Part shown: in pieces, positions 1 through 5,004 of the stretch
How positions within the stretch are numbered: position 1 is the stretch's first letter
How the letters are laid out: each line of letters begins with the position of its first letter
Assembly (NCBI GenBank): GCA_900768785.1
Contig: CAAGEG010000126.1
Coordinates: 1-5,004 of the forward strand
DNA length: 5,004 nt
Direction of reading: 5' to 3'
From: an uncultured Prevotella sp.
GTDB taxonomy: Bacteria; Bacteroidota; Bacteroidia; Bacteroidales; Bacteroidaceae
Program-made: the position numbers and the translations under genes
Notes under the pieces: model-generated
What the model was told of the DNA's origin: nothing
Databases searched by the model: none
What the model saw: only the letters and a program-made list of their open reading frames with translations

Positions 1-90
1 GAGCAGGAAAGTCTCTGTAAGACGATAATATGACTATCGGCGGTCTAATGACCGATTTGGGTTTATAATATATATAAAAGCAGATAACTC
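1..90. other. Non-coding edge with three consecutive short inverted repeats
   Basis: This stretch lies downstream of the last minus-strand gene. It contains three small dyads in a row: GTCT/AGAC (11-14 with 20-23), CGATA/TATCG (23-27 with 35-39) and CGGTC/GACCG (41-45 with 50-54). An AT-rich tract follows at 61-78. No T-run directly follows any stem on the minus strand, so a standard intrinsic terminator for the era-der unit is not evident. Both strands have stops close to the edge. The first bases could still be the tail of a plus-strand gene ending within 1-33, but nothing recognisable remains. Confidence 0.4.
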
Positions 91-501
91 TTAACGCATC
101 AACCAACGTCCTTTATGTTCTATCATCGGAACGACAATTTCTTCTTTCAAACTGTCGCCATAGCATAACATGAGAAAGGCATTTGCCGTTACAACTTTTT
201 CTTTTCTCTTTGGCGCAACAACTGTATCTGTGACACAATTTACCATGCGCACCTCCACCACACCTTGATGTTCTTCGTCTTGACGCGCCTTGAACATCTT
301 TGCATTAGCTATTAATTGTTCCATATAACCGGCAGGTATAGAGTCGGGCAAATAAGTACCCTTGACAAAATAAGAAGCATGACCCGCAAACAGGGAGTCA
401 TAATACTCCTTTGCCATACGTAATGCCATATCATTACGTGATGTTTCGGAACATGAAAAAGCGATAAACATCAAAGACAACAAGCAGAAGATTTTTCTCA
501 T
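91..501 (-). CDS. Putative small lipoprotein, possibly NTF2-like (DUF4878-like)
   Basis: I do not recognise a specific function. The 136-residue product begins with MRKIF, a hydrophobic stretch (about residues 4-15) and Cys17 in the context AFSC. This resembles a signal peptidase II lipobox, although Ala rather than Leu sits at -3. Cleavage there would give a lipid-anchored envelope protein of about 120 residues. The mature part has a short helix-like start (residues 25-38, with MAKEYYDSLFAGH), a middle rich in Lys and Glu, and an ending EHKGRWLMR. That pattern resembles small Bacteroidales NTF2-like or DUF4878-type lipoproteins, but this is an impression from layout rather than a motif match. 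The gene starts 6 bases after the der stop. The junction reads TAA-GAGAGT-ATG, so a purine-rich ribosome site overlaps the stop and co-translation with der is likely. No closed terminator is visible after it. Confidence 0.72.
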   Translation of the reverse strand: MRKIFCLLSLMFIAFSCSETSRNDMALRMAKEYYDSLFAGHASYFVKGTYLPDSIPAGYMEQLIANAKMFKARQDEEHQGVVEVRMVNCVTDTVVAPKRKEKVVTANAFLMLCYGDSLKEEIVVPMIEHKGRWLMR

Positions 502-507
502 ACTCTC

Positions 508-1821
508 TTATTTCTGTCTTATAAATACATTTATCGGCGAACCTGTCAAGGTCCAATTTGCCCTTATCTTGTTTTCAAGGAAACGACGATATGGTTCCTT
601 GATATATTGAGGCAAGTTGGCATAGAACACAAAAGAGGGTATCTGCGTGTTCGGTATCTGTGAACAATATTTTATCTTGATGTATTTTCCTTTTATCGAA
701 GGTGGCGGATAAGCCTCGATAAGTGGGAGCATTATCTCGTTGAGCTTTGTTGTTCCAATCTTTATCTTACGGTTCAGATACACATTCTTGGCTGTTTCAA
801 GCACCTTATAAATACGTTGTTTGGTTAGAGCCGATGCAAAAACAATCGGGAAATCGGTAAAAGGAGCCATACGCTCTCTTATTGCGGTCTCAAACGTCTT
901 TATTGCTTTTTGGCTCTTATCTTCAACAAGGTCCCACTTATTTACGACAACGACAAGCGATTTGTTGTTGCGCTGTATAAGTTGGAATATGTTCATGTCT
1001 TGTGTTTCTATTCCCCTTGTGGCATCTATCATAAGGATACAAACATCAGAATTTTCAATAGATCTGATAGAACGCATGACACTATAAAACTCGAGGTCTT
1101 CGGTTACTTTGTTCTTACGACGTATGCCGGCAGTATCTACCAAATAGAAGTCAAAGCCGAACTTATCATAACGGGTATAGATACTGTCACGTGTAGTACC
1201 CGCAATCTCTGTTACTATATTTCGGTCTTCGCCGATAAAAGCATTAATGATACTACTCTTTCCTGCGTTTGGACGTCCGACTACGGCAAAGCGAGGAATA
1301 CCTTCTTCAAGGATTTCTCCACCTTCATTCTTGAACAATGACAATACAAGATCCAACAAATCGCCTGTTCCGCTACCCGTAGCACTACTTATACATTGTG
1401 GGTCGCCGAGTCCGAGTTTGTAAAACTCAGCAGCATCATATTGCTGAAGATTATTGTCAACCTTGTTAACAACAAGAATAACGGGCACCTTTGTACGACG
1501 CAGTATGGAAGCAACATCCTCGTCCCAGTCGGTAAGCCCTGTTGCAACATCGACCAAAAAGAGCACTACATCGGCTTCTTCTGTGGCTATAAGAACTTGT
1601 TTCCTTATCTCTTCCTCAAAGACATCATCTGATTTAACCACCCAGCCTCCGGTATCGACAACGGAAAACTCTTTGCCGTTCCACTCACATTTGCCATATT
1701 GGCGGTCACGGGTCGTTCCGGCTGTATCGCTTACTATTGCCTTACGTGATTTTGTCAACCTATTAAAAAGAGTCGACTTTCCAACATTGGGACGTCCTAC
1801 TATCGCAACTAAATTTGCCAT
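508..1821 (-). CDS. der: Ribosome-assembly GTPase Der (EngA), double G domain
   Basis: Der is an essential cytoplasmic GTPase that binds the 50S subunit late in assembly; it is distinguished by two tandem GTPase domains and a C-terminal KH-like domain. All the motifs are visible in the 437 residues. Domain 1 has the P-loop GRPNVGKST (9-17), the G2 region GTTRD (35-39), DTGG (56-59) and NKVD (119-122). Domain 2 has GRPNAGKSS (182-190), GTTRD (208-212), DTAG (229-232), NKWD (294-297) and ASA (329-331). The tail (about 350-437) contains YPPPS and ends in FIRQK, as expected for the KH-like domain. Length is normal for the family and no key residue is missing. The ATG at 1821 places the P-loop at the usual distance from the N-terminus. 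It follows era by 52 bases, in which I see no convincing promoter, so it is probably co-transcribed with era and with the lipoprotein downstream. Confidence 0.98.
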   Translation of the reverse strand: MANLVAIVGRPNVGKSTLFNRLTKSRKAIVSDTAGTTRDRQYGKCEWNGKEFSVVDTGGWVVKSDDVFEEEIRKQVLIATEEADVVLFLVDVATGLTDWDEDVASILRRTKVPVILVVNKVDNNLQQYDAAEFYKLGLGDPQCISSATGSGTGDLLDLVLSLFKNEGGEILEEGIPRFAVVGRPNAGKSSIINAFIGEDRNIVTEIAGTTRDSIYTRYDKFGFDFYLVDTAGIRRKNKVTEDLEFYSVMRSIRSIENSDVCILMIDATRGIETQDMNIFQLIQRNNKSLVVVVNKWDLVEDKSQKAIKTFETAIRERMAPFTDFPIVFASALTKQRIYKVLETAKNVYLNRKIKIGTTKLNEIMLPLIEAYPPPSIKGKYIKIKYCSQIPNTQIPSFVFYANLPQYIKEPYRRFLENKIRANWTLTGSPINVFIRQK

Positions 1822-1850
1822 ATATTATATTGTTTCTTTTTCGTTTAATT

Positions 1851-1866
1851 ATTTGTTCCGACAAAT
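1851..1866 (-). repeat. Small inverted repeat between era and der
   Basis: ATTTGT and ACAAAT form a perfect 6-bp dyad with a 4-base loop (TCCG on the plus strand) inside the 52-bp era-der gap. The stem is mostly A/T and is followed on the minus strand by AATTAAACG rather than a T-run, so it is not a good terminator. It could be a weak mRNA processing or stability element, or chance. Confidence 0.3.
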
Positions 1867-1873
1867 CATAAGC

Positions 1874-2755
1874 CTATTCAGGATTATAGCCGAAACTATT
1901 CAATTCTCTATCCGAGCTGCGCCAGTCTTTATCAACCTTTACAAAGGTCTCAAGATATACGGACTTACCGAAGAATCTTTCCAAAGACTTTCTGGCTTCC
2001 GTGCTCATCTTCTTTAAAGCGCACCCTTGATGCCCTATTATTATGCCTTTCTGTGAGTTGCGCTCAACATATATCACAGCGTTGATGTGTATATTATTTT
2101 GCGTTTCTTTGAATGTTTCTACAGCCACCTCAACAGAATATGGTATCTCTTTATCATAATAAAGCAATATCTTTTCGCGTATTATCTCACTTACAAAAAA
2201 TCTTGCCGGCTTGTCGGTAAGCTGGTCCTTATCAAAGTAAGGAGGAGAATCGGGCAACAATTCTTTTATTCGCTTAAGCAACACGTCAACCCCGAAATTG
2301 TTTTTTGCCGAAATAGGGAGTATCTCTGCATTAGGCAGCAATCCGTGCCAACGTTCTACCAAATCGACAAGAGTTTTCTGGTCACTCTCGTCTATCTTGT
2401 TAATAAGCAGCAGTACGGGGATTGTCATCCTTGCAACCTTTGAAAGGAAGTCTTCATTCTTTTCCGGATTCTCCACAACATCAGTAACATATAGCAGCAC
2501 ATCAGCATCTTGCAATGCCGACTCTGAGAAAGCGAGCATTGACTCTTGCAATTTATAGTTCGGTTTGAGCACACCCGGAGTATCTGAAAACACTATCTGC
2601 ATGTCTTCGGTATTTACTATTCCCATTATGCGGTGTCGTGTTGTCTGTGCTTTAAATGTGGCTATGCTTATGCGCTCACCAACAAGCTGATTCATCAATG
2701 TTGACTTTCCTACATTGGGATTTCCCACTATATTTACAAATCCTGCTTTGTGCAT
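1874..2755 (-). CDS. era: Ribosome-assembly GTPase Era (KH domain)
   Basis: Era is a cytoplasmic GTPase, associated with the inner face of the membrane, that binds the 3' end of 16S rRNA during 30S maturation. The 293 residues carry one G domain: P-loop GNPNVGKST (11-19), the Era-type switch QTTRHRI (37-43), DTPG (58-61), NKID (119-122) and ISAK (148-151). A C-terminal type II KH domain follows, with GHQG at 241-244 as its GxxG loop and then LKKMSTEARKSLE. Length is typical. The ATG at 2755 gives the short MHKAGFV lead into the P-loop expected of the family. The stop is TAG. The site upstream of the ATG is A-rich (AAACAAGATAC) with little Shine-Dalgarno character, as is common in Bacteroidota. 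It is the first gene of the second unit, with a candidate promoter about 50 bases upstream. Confidence 0.98.
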   Translation of the reverse strand: MHKAGFVNIVGNPNVGKSTLMNQLVGERISIATFKAQTTRHRIMGIVNTEDMQIVFSDTPGVLKPNYKLQESMLAFSESALQDADVLLYVTDVVENPEKNEDFLSKVARMTIPVLLLINKIDESDQKTLVDLVERWHGLLPNAEILPISAKNNFGVDVLLKRIKELLPDSPPYFDKDQLTDKPARFFVSEIIREKILLYYDKEIPYSVEVAVETFKETQNNIHINAVIYVERNSQKGIIIGHQGCALKKMSTEARKSLERFFGKSVYLETFVKVDKDWRSSDRELNSFGYNPE

Positions 2756-2807
2756 GTATCTTGTTTTGCTTTATATATGATTATCTATATACTATTATCT
2801 ATTGCTG

Positions 2808-2839
2808 CAAATATACAAAAAAAATGTTGACACTTTCAA
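2808..2839 (-). promoter_or_regulatory. Candidate Bacteroidetes-type promoter for era-der-lipoprotein
   Basis: Read on the minus strand, TATATTTG (2815-2808) matches the Bacteroidetes -7 consensus TAnnTTTG and is followed by CAGC. A TTG (2839-2837) lies 21 bases upstream, within the usual spacing for the -33 element. Transcription would start near 2803 and leave a leader of roughly 48 bases before era. It sits between the fabH terminator and the era start, which is where a promoter for a separate unit would be expected. Confidence 0.62.
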
Positions 2840-2861
2840 TACTGCATAGTAAAAAGACACG

Positions 2862-2904
2862 AAAAAAGAAGGCGCAACCCTCTTTATCGGAATTACGCCT
2901 TCTT
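2862..2904 (-). terminator. Intrinsic terminator after fabH
   Basis: On the minus strand a 9-bp stem (AAGAAGGCG at 2904-2896 in its complementary form CGCCTTCTT, paired with 2874-2866) closes a 21-base loop and runs directly into a T-run at 2867-2862. A second T-run follows at 2855-2851. It begins 22 bases beyond the fabH stop. The loop is long for a strong terminator, so termination may be partial and allow some read-through into era. Confidence 0.7.
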
Positions 2905-2926
2905 CATATCTTTAATCTCTATGATT

Positions 2927-3946
2927 TTACTTTATCGTTGCTGCATTATCACCATCATAAGCCCATTTGTAGTAAGACGCTCCATGTACAAATCCGGCAC
3001 CGAACGCCGTAAGTATCAAGTTGTCTCCTTTCTTGAGCAGATGCTCATTCTCCCATAGGGCGAGAGGTATGGTTGCCGCACTTGTATTTCCGAAATGCTC
3101 TATGTTTATCATCACCTTATCCATGCTCAGATCAAGGCGTTTGGCAACAGCTTCTATGATACGTATGTTTGCTTGATGAGGCACCACAAAACGTATATTG
3201 TCTTTGTCAAGATTGTTACGTTCTGCTATGAGTGCACAGTCATCGCTCATACTTGTTACAGCATAGCGGAACACCGTACGTCCTTCCTGATAGAGGTAAT
3301 GCAAACGATGGTCAACCGTAAAATGTGAAGGAGGACAAACAGAACCTCCGGCTTTTAGATGAAGGAACGGAAGACCTTTTCCGTCAGCACGGAAATGAGT
3401 GTCTATCACCCCGATATTTTCTTCTGTTGTCGCTTCTACCAAAACTGCAGCAGCACCATCTCCAAACAGTGCACATGTGCTACGGTCTTTATAATCTACG
3501 ACTGAAGACATTTTATCAGCACCAATAACTATTATTTTCTTGTAACGTCCGCTCTGTATCATTGTAGCGGCAACGTCAAGAGAATAAAGAAAACCACAAC
3601 AAGCAGCCCAAAAGTCAAATGAGAACGCATTTTTCAGTCCCAATTTCCCTATTACAATAGAGGCTGTTGAGGGGAAAGCGTAATCTGCCGTTGATGTCGA
3701 TACTATTACAGCATCTATAGAATCCGGGTCAGCACCTGTTTTCTTAAGCAGTTGTTTGGCGGCTTTGCGCGCCATATAAGATGTGCCAAGACCTTCTTCC
3801 TTAAGAATACGTCGCTCTTTAATACCGACACGCGTCATAATCCACTCATCGTTGGTATCTACCATGCGCGACAATTCCTCGTTATTGAGGACATAGTCAG
3901 GCACATAACCGCCGATACCGGTGATTATAGCGTTTATTTTTCCCAT
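2927..3946 (-). CDS. fabH: 3-oxoacyl-ACP synthase III (FabH, KAS III)
   Basis: FabH starts type II fatty acid synthesis by condensing an acyl-CoA primer, usually acetyl-CoA or a branched short-chain CoA, with malonyl-ACP. The 339-residue protein has the whole Cys-His-Asn triad: Cys116 in AACCGF, His257 in VPHQANIRI and Asn287 in FGNTSAA. It also has the N-terminal DTNDEWI..R.GI..R signature (30-45) and FGDGAAAV (161-168). Length fits a thiolase-fold KAS III. The residue after the nucleophile is a second Cys (117), where E. coli has Ala; I do not expect this to affect catalysis. The ATG overlaps the rpmF stop by one base (TAATG), which suggests translational coupling. Primer preference (straight versus branched) cannot be read from the sequence; Bacteroidales make branched acids, so a branched primer is plausible. 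Confidence 0.97.
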   Translation of the reverse strand: MGKINAIITGIGGYVPDYVLNNEELSRMVDTNDEWIMTRVGIKERRILKEEGLGTSYMARKAAKQLLKKTGADPDSIDAVIVSTSTADYAFPSTASIVIGKLGLKNAFSFDFWAACCGFLYSLDVAATMIQSGRYKKIIVIGADKMSSVVDYKDRSTCALFGDGAAAVLVEATTEENIGVIDTHFRADGKGLPFLHLKAGGSVCPPSHFTVDHRLHYLYQEGRTVFRYAVTSMSDDCALIAERNNLDKDNIRFVVPHQANIRIIEAVAKRLDLSMDKVMINIEHFGNTSAATIPLALWENEHLLKKGDNLILTAFGAGFVHGASYYKWAYDGDNAATIK

Positions 3947-4131
3947 TATTCAGCAGTTTCCTTAACGATTGCTATCTTTCCGCGATAATATCCACATGTA
4001 GGACATACTGTGTGATATACATGGTAAGCACCGCAGTTAGGGCATATTGCCAATGTAGGAGCAACTGCCTTATCGTGTGTTCTTCTTTTAAGTGTACGTG
4101 TCTTTGACTGTCTTCTTTTAGGATGTGCCAT
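3946..4131 (-). CDS. rpmF: 50S ribosomal protein L32
   Basis: The 61-residue product is a small, very basic 50S protein. The N-terminus MAHPKRRQSKTRTLKRRTH is the L32 signature. The zinc-ribbon cysteines are all present as CPNC (30-33) and CPTC (43-46), so this is the zinc-binding form of L32 rather than a cysteine-free paralogue. The start lies 6 bases after the yceD stop, with an A-rich linker (AAGAAA) serving as the initiation region. The stop shares its last base with the fabH start codon. The pairing with DUF177 upstream and fabH downstream is widespread in bacteria and supports the call. Confidence 0.98.
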   Translation of the reverse strand: MAHPKRRQSKTRTLKRRTHDKAVAPTLAICPNCGAYHVYHTVCPTCGYYRGKIAIVKETAE

Positions 4132-4137
4132 TTTCTT

Positions 4138-4671
4138 TTAATCTTTAATTATTGTTTTTAATTTTTCCAATTCACTCCAACGCGGGTCTATAGCTGCTTT
4201 ATCTTCACCATCACTGCTTCGGGCAGCTGAATGCTCTTGAAGAGCTTTTATCATCGCAGGGTTGCATTTTCCAGGTGCATGCACATGCTTAATGGGAATA
4301 TTGAGAGCTATAAACTCGTATATATACCATGAGACGTCAAGATGACCATCGTCTTTATTGACAACAATCACATCGTCGTCTTCTGAATATCCTTCGTCAA
4401 GACGGGCAGTCAGTTCTTCTTCGGCATCAATAGGCAAATCCACATCATCAAGACAGACATCACATGTCTGAATAACGGTTCCTTTAATGTCAAAATTCAA
4501 ACTGAATGTGGCACCTGTACGATGCACTGACAAGATTGTATCAATGCTTCCTGAATGTATCTCCGATCCGCCCACAGCTTCAAAATACTCGTCATCAAGA
4601 TGAAAGCGAAACTCTGACAAGCCTTCTTCCAAGTCTTCCAAATTGATATCAAATTGTTCCAAACTGTACAT
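4138..4671 (-). CDS. DUF177 (YceD-family) protein
   Basis: This 177-residue protein belongs to the DUF177/YceD family, encoded beside rpmF in most bacteria. Family members have been linked to 23S rRNA accumulation and L32 supply; the mechanism is not settled. Visible marks are a CxxC pair in TCDVCLD (Cys70, Cys73), an acidic middle (EDDDVIVVNKDDG, 97-109), the conserved IPIKHVHAPGKCN (125-137) and a C-terminal DPRWSELEKLK (162-172). The two CxxC cysteines with Cys136 might form a metal or redox site; that is inference. I chose the ATG at 4671 because MYSLEQFDINL matches the usual start of Bacteroidales homologues. The same frame is open upstream to a GTG at 4752, but those 27 residues (Cys/Tyr-rich, lacking family resemblance) cross the leader and are probably untranslated. 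The ATG is preceded by pure A/T sequence with no Shine-Dalgarno. Confidence 0.93.
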   Translation of the reverse strand: MYSLEQFDINLEDLEEGLSEFRFHLDDEYFEAVGGSEIHSGSIDTILSVHRTGATFSLNFDIKGTVIQTCDVCLDDVDLPIDAEEELTARLDEGYSEDDDVIVVNKDDGHLDVSWYIYEFIALNIPIKHVHAPGKCNPAMIKALQEHSAARSSDGEDKAAIDPRWSELEKLKTIIKD

Positions 4672-4685
4672 TATAATATTATAAT
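4670..4685. repeat. A/T-only 16-bp perfect palindrome at the yceD start codon
   Basis: ATTATAATATTATAAT is self-complementary across 16 bp and includes the A and T of the yceD ATG. In RNA it could form only a weak A-U hairpin; in DNA it could be a dimeric operator. A/T palindromes are common by chance in such AT-rich leaders, so its role is open. Confidence 0.35.
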
Positions 4686-4741
4686 ATAAAAGATATTGGA
4701 GACACACGCACATATCCTTTTCGACATTCAAATATGCCTGA

Positions 4742-4764
4742 CAAAGGTGCACACATTGCCTTTG
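4742..4764 (-). promoter_or_regulatory. Hairpin at the predicted 5' end of the yceD-rpmF-fabH mRNA
   Basis: CAAAGG (4742-4747) and CCTTTG (4759-4764) form a perfect 6-bp dyad with an 11-base loop. It lies immediately downstream of the candidate promoter, so the transcript would begin at or just before the stem. That placement fits an mRNA-stabilising 5' hairpin or a leader control element, but could equally be a protein-binding dyad beside the promoter. Confidence 0.35.
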
Positions 4765-4769
4765 GGCTG

Positions 4770-4797
4770 CAAAGTTACAAATTATTTTTCATTCAAA
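4770..4797 (-). promoter_or_regulatory. Candidate promoter for yceD-rpmF-fabH
   Basis: On the minus strand TAACTTTG (4777-4770), followed by CAGC, is a good match to the Bacteroidetes -7 consensus TAnnTTTG. A TTTG (4797-4794) lies 16 bases upstream, somewhat closer than the usual 19-21. An alternative TTTG (4806-4803) is too far, at 25. The upstream DNA (4798-4840) is very A/T-rich. Both candidate promoters in this window carry TTTGCAGC at the -7 position, which strengthens the call. Transcription would start near 4765, leaving a leader of about 95 bases. Confidence 0.58.
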
Positions 4798-4884
4798 CAT
4801 TACAAATATAAAAAAATCATACTTTTATAGAAAAAATAGGGTGTAACATCTTTTATGGCGGATAACGACCGACGAATGTTTAGA

Positions 4885-4901
4885 GCCCCTTGATAAGGGG
4901 C
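4885..4901. repeat. GC-rich 7-bp hairpin
   Basis: GCCCCTT and AAGGGGC pair perfectly around a 3-base loop (GAT). Neither strand has a T-run right after the stem, so it does not look like a canonical intrinsic terminator. It is the most stable small hairpin in the upstream region and could belong to a structured leader of a neighbouring plus-strand gene or to a terminator of another type. Confidence 0.4.
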
Positions 4902-4985
4902 GGCTATAATGCAGGGTTACTGCCTTGCAAGGAGGAGGAAGACAATAGTCAACCGACGAACGAAAACAAGGAAAAACGATGCGGA

Positions 4986-5003
4986 AGTTGGCACAGTTGG
5001 CAC
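4986..5003 (+). repeat. Tandem nine-base repeat with TTGGCAC motif
   Basis: AGTTGGCAC occurs twice head to tail, and the next base (A, 5004) begins what could be a third unit. Each copy contains TGGCAC, the -24 half of the sigma-54 promoter consensus. The matching -12 TTGC is absent for the first copy; for the second it would fall at about 5009-5012, outside the window. If the ATG at 4979 is real, the repeat would encode LAQLAQ instead. Confidence 0.5.
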
Positions 5004-5004
5004 A

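Larger units (their letters stand above)
4798..5004. other. Intergenic region upstream of the yceD promoter, no supported gene
   Basis: With the leader this makes a 333-bp gene-free stretch. The half nearest the promoter (4798-4850) is A/T-rich with two A-runs. Base composition then rises in G/C, and the rest holds short dyads (4885-4901, 4911-4923, 4923-4932) and a tandem repeat at the edge. On the plus strand two open frames reach the edge, from ATG at 4909 and from ATG at 4979. The second has an AAGGA seven bases upstream and would read MRKLAQLA. Neither can be judged from so little sequence; a plus-strand gene or its leader may begin here. Confidence 0.45.

Noticed and set aside
4..23. 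Possible RNase P RNA fragment because of AGGAAAGTC
   Set aside because: Only a short resemblance to the conserved GAGGAAAGTCC block; the bases that follow do not continue the RNase P pattern.
116..119. Second Cys next to the FabH nucleophile (Cys117) as a lost or altered active site
   Set aside because: These are residue numbers within FabH, not window bases. The nucleophile Cys116, His257 and Asn287 are all present, and the position after the nucleophile varies in the family.
910..1341. Plus-strand open frame of 143 codons inside der
   Set aside because: Antisense to the G domains of der, which explain the sequence fully; no initiation site or recognisable motif.
1851..1866. Terminator between era and der
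   Set aside because: The stem is A/T-rich and only 6 bp, and no T-run follows on the minus strand.
1822..1900. Separate promoter for der in the era-der gap
   Set aside because: The minus-strand TATGATTTG has one base too many between TA and TTTG, and no -33 element lies at a workable distance.
1454..2017. Plus-strand open frame of 187 codons across the start of der and end of era
   Set aside because: It is antisense to two unmistakable GTPases, crosses their intergenic gap, is Ser/Thr-rich in the manner of a reverse frame, and resembles no family I know.
4885..4901. Intrinsic terminator of an upstream gene
   Set aside because: The stem is good, but neither strand has a U-tract after it.
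4909..5004. Plus-strand coding start from ATG 4909
   Set aside because: Thirty-two open codons are not enough, the product is an unremarkable Arg/Lys-rich string, and most of the frame overlaps hairpins and a tandem repeat.

Overview
The window looks like a chromosomal housekeeping segment from the phylum Bacteroidota, most likely order Bacteroidales and perhaps a Prevotella-like genus. The reasons are: start sites preceded by A/T-rich rather than strong Shine-Dalgarno sequence; two promoter matches of the Bacteroidetes type (TTG or TTTG, then TAnnTTTG); protein sequences that read as Bacteroidales versions of Der, Era and FabH; and a short Bacteroidales-style lipoprotein. Genus assignment is by impression only.

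All six credible genes lie on the minus strand, so the biological order runs from high to low coordinates. The first unit is yceD (DUF177, 4671-4138), rpmF (ribosomal protein L32, 4131-3946) and fabH (3-ketoacyl-ACP synthase III, 3946-2927). These are almost fused: 6 bp separate the first pair, and the second pair shares one base in a TAATG junction. A candidate promoter lies at 4797-4770. A hairpin followed by a T-run (2904-2862, minus strand) looks like an intrinsic terminator after fabH.

The second unit is era (2755-1874), der (1821-508) and a small putative lipoprotein (501-91). It has its own candidate promoter at 2839-2808, just past the terminator. Era and Der are the GTPases that assist assembly of the 30S and 50S subunits. 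L32 is a 50S protein, and DUF177 has been linked to 23S rRNA accumulation and to L32 expression. The locus therefore combines ribosome biogenesis with the first condensation of fatty acid synthesis. The lipoprotein is the only member without an obvious role.

The two edges have no convincing gene. Positions 1-90 hold three short back-to-back inverted repeats. Positions 4672-5004 hold the yceD leader and promoter, an AT-rich tract, several small hairpins and, at the very edge, a tandem nine-base repeat that contains a TTGGCAC motif. I found no mobile element, CRISPR array, tRNA or rRNA. I see no strong evidence for an undescribed system; the points worth a second look are regulatory or concern the unassigned lipoprotein.
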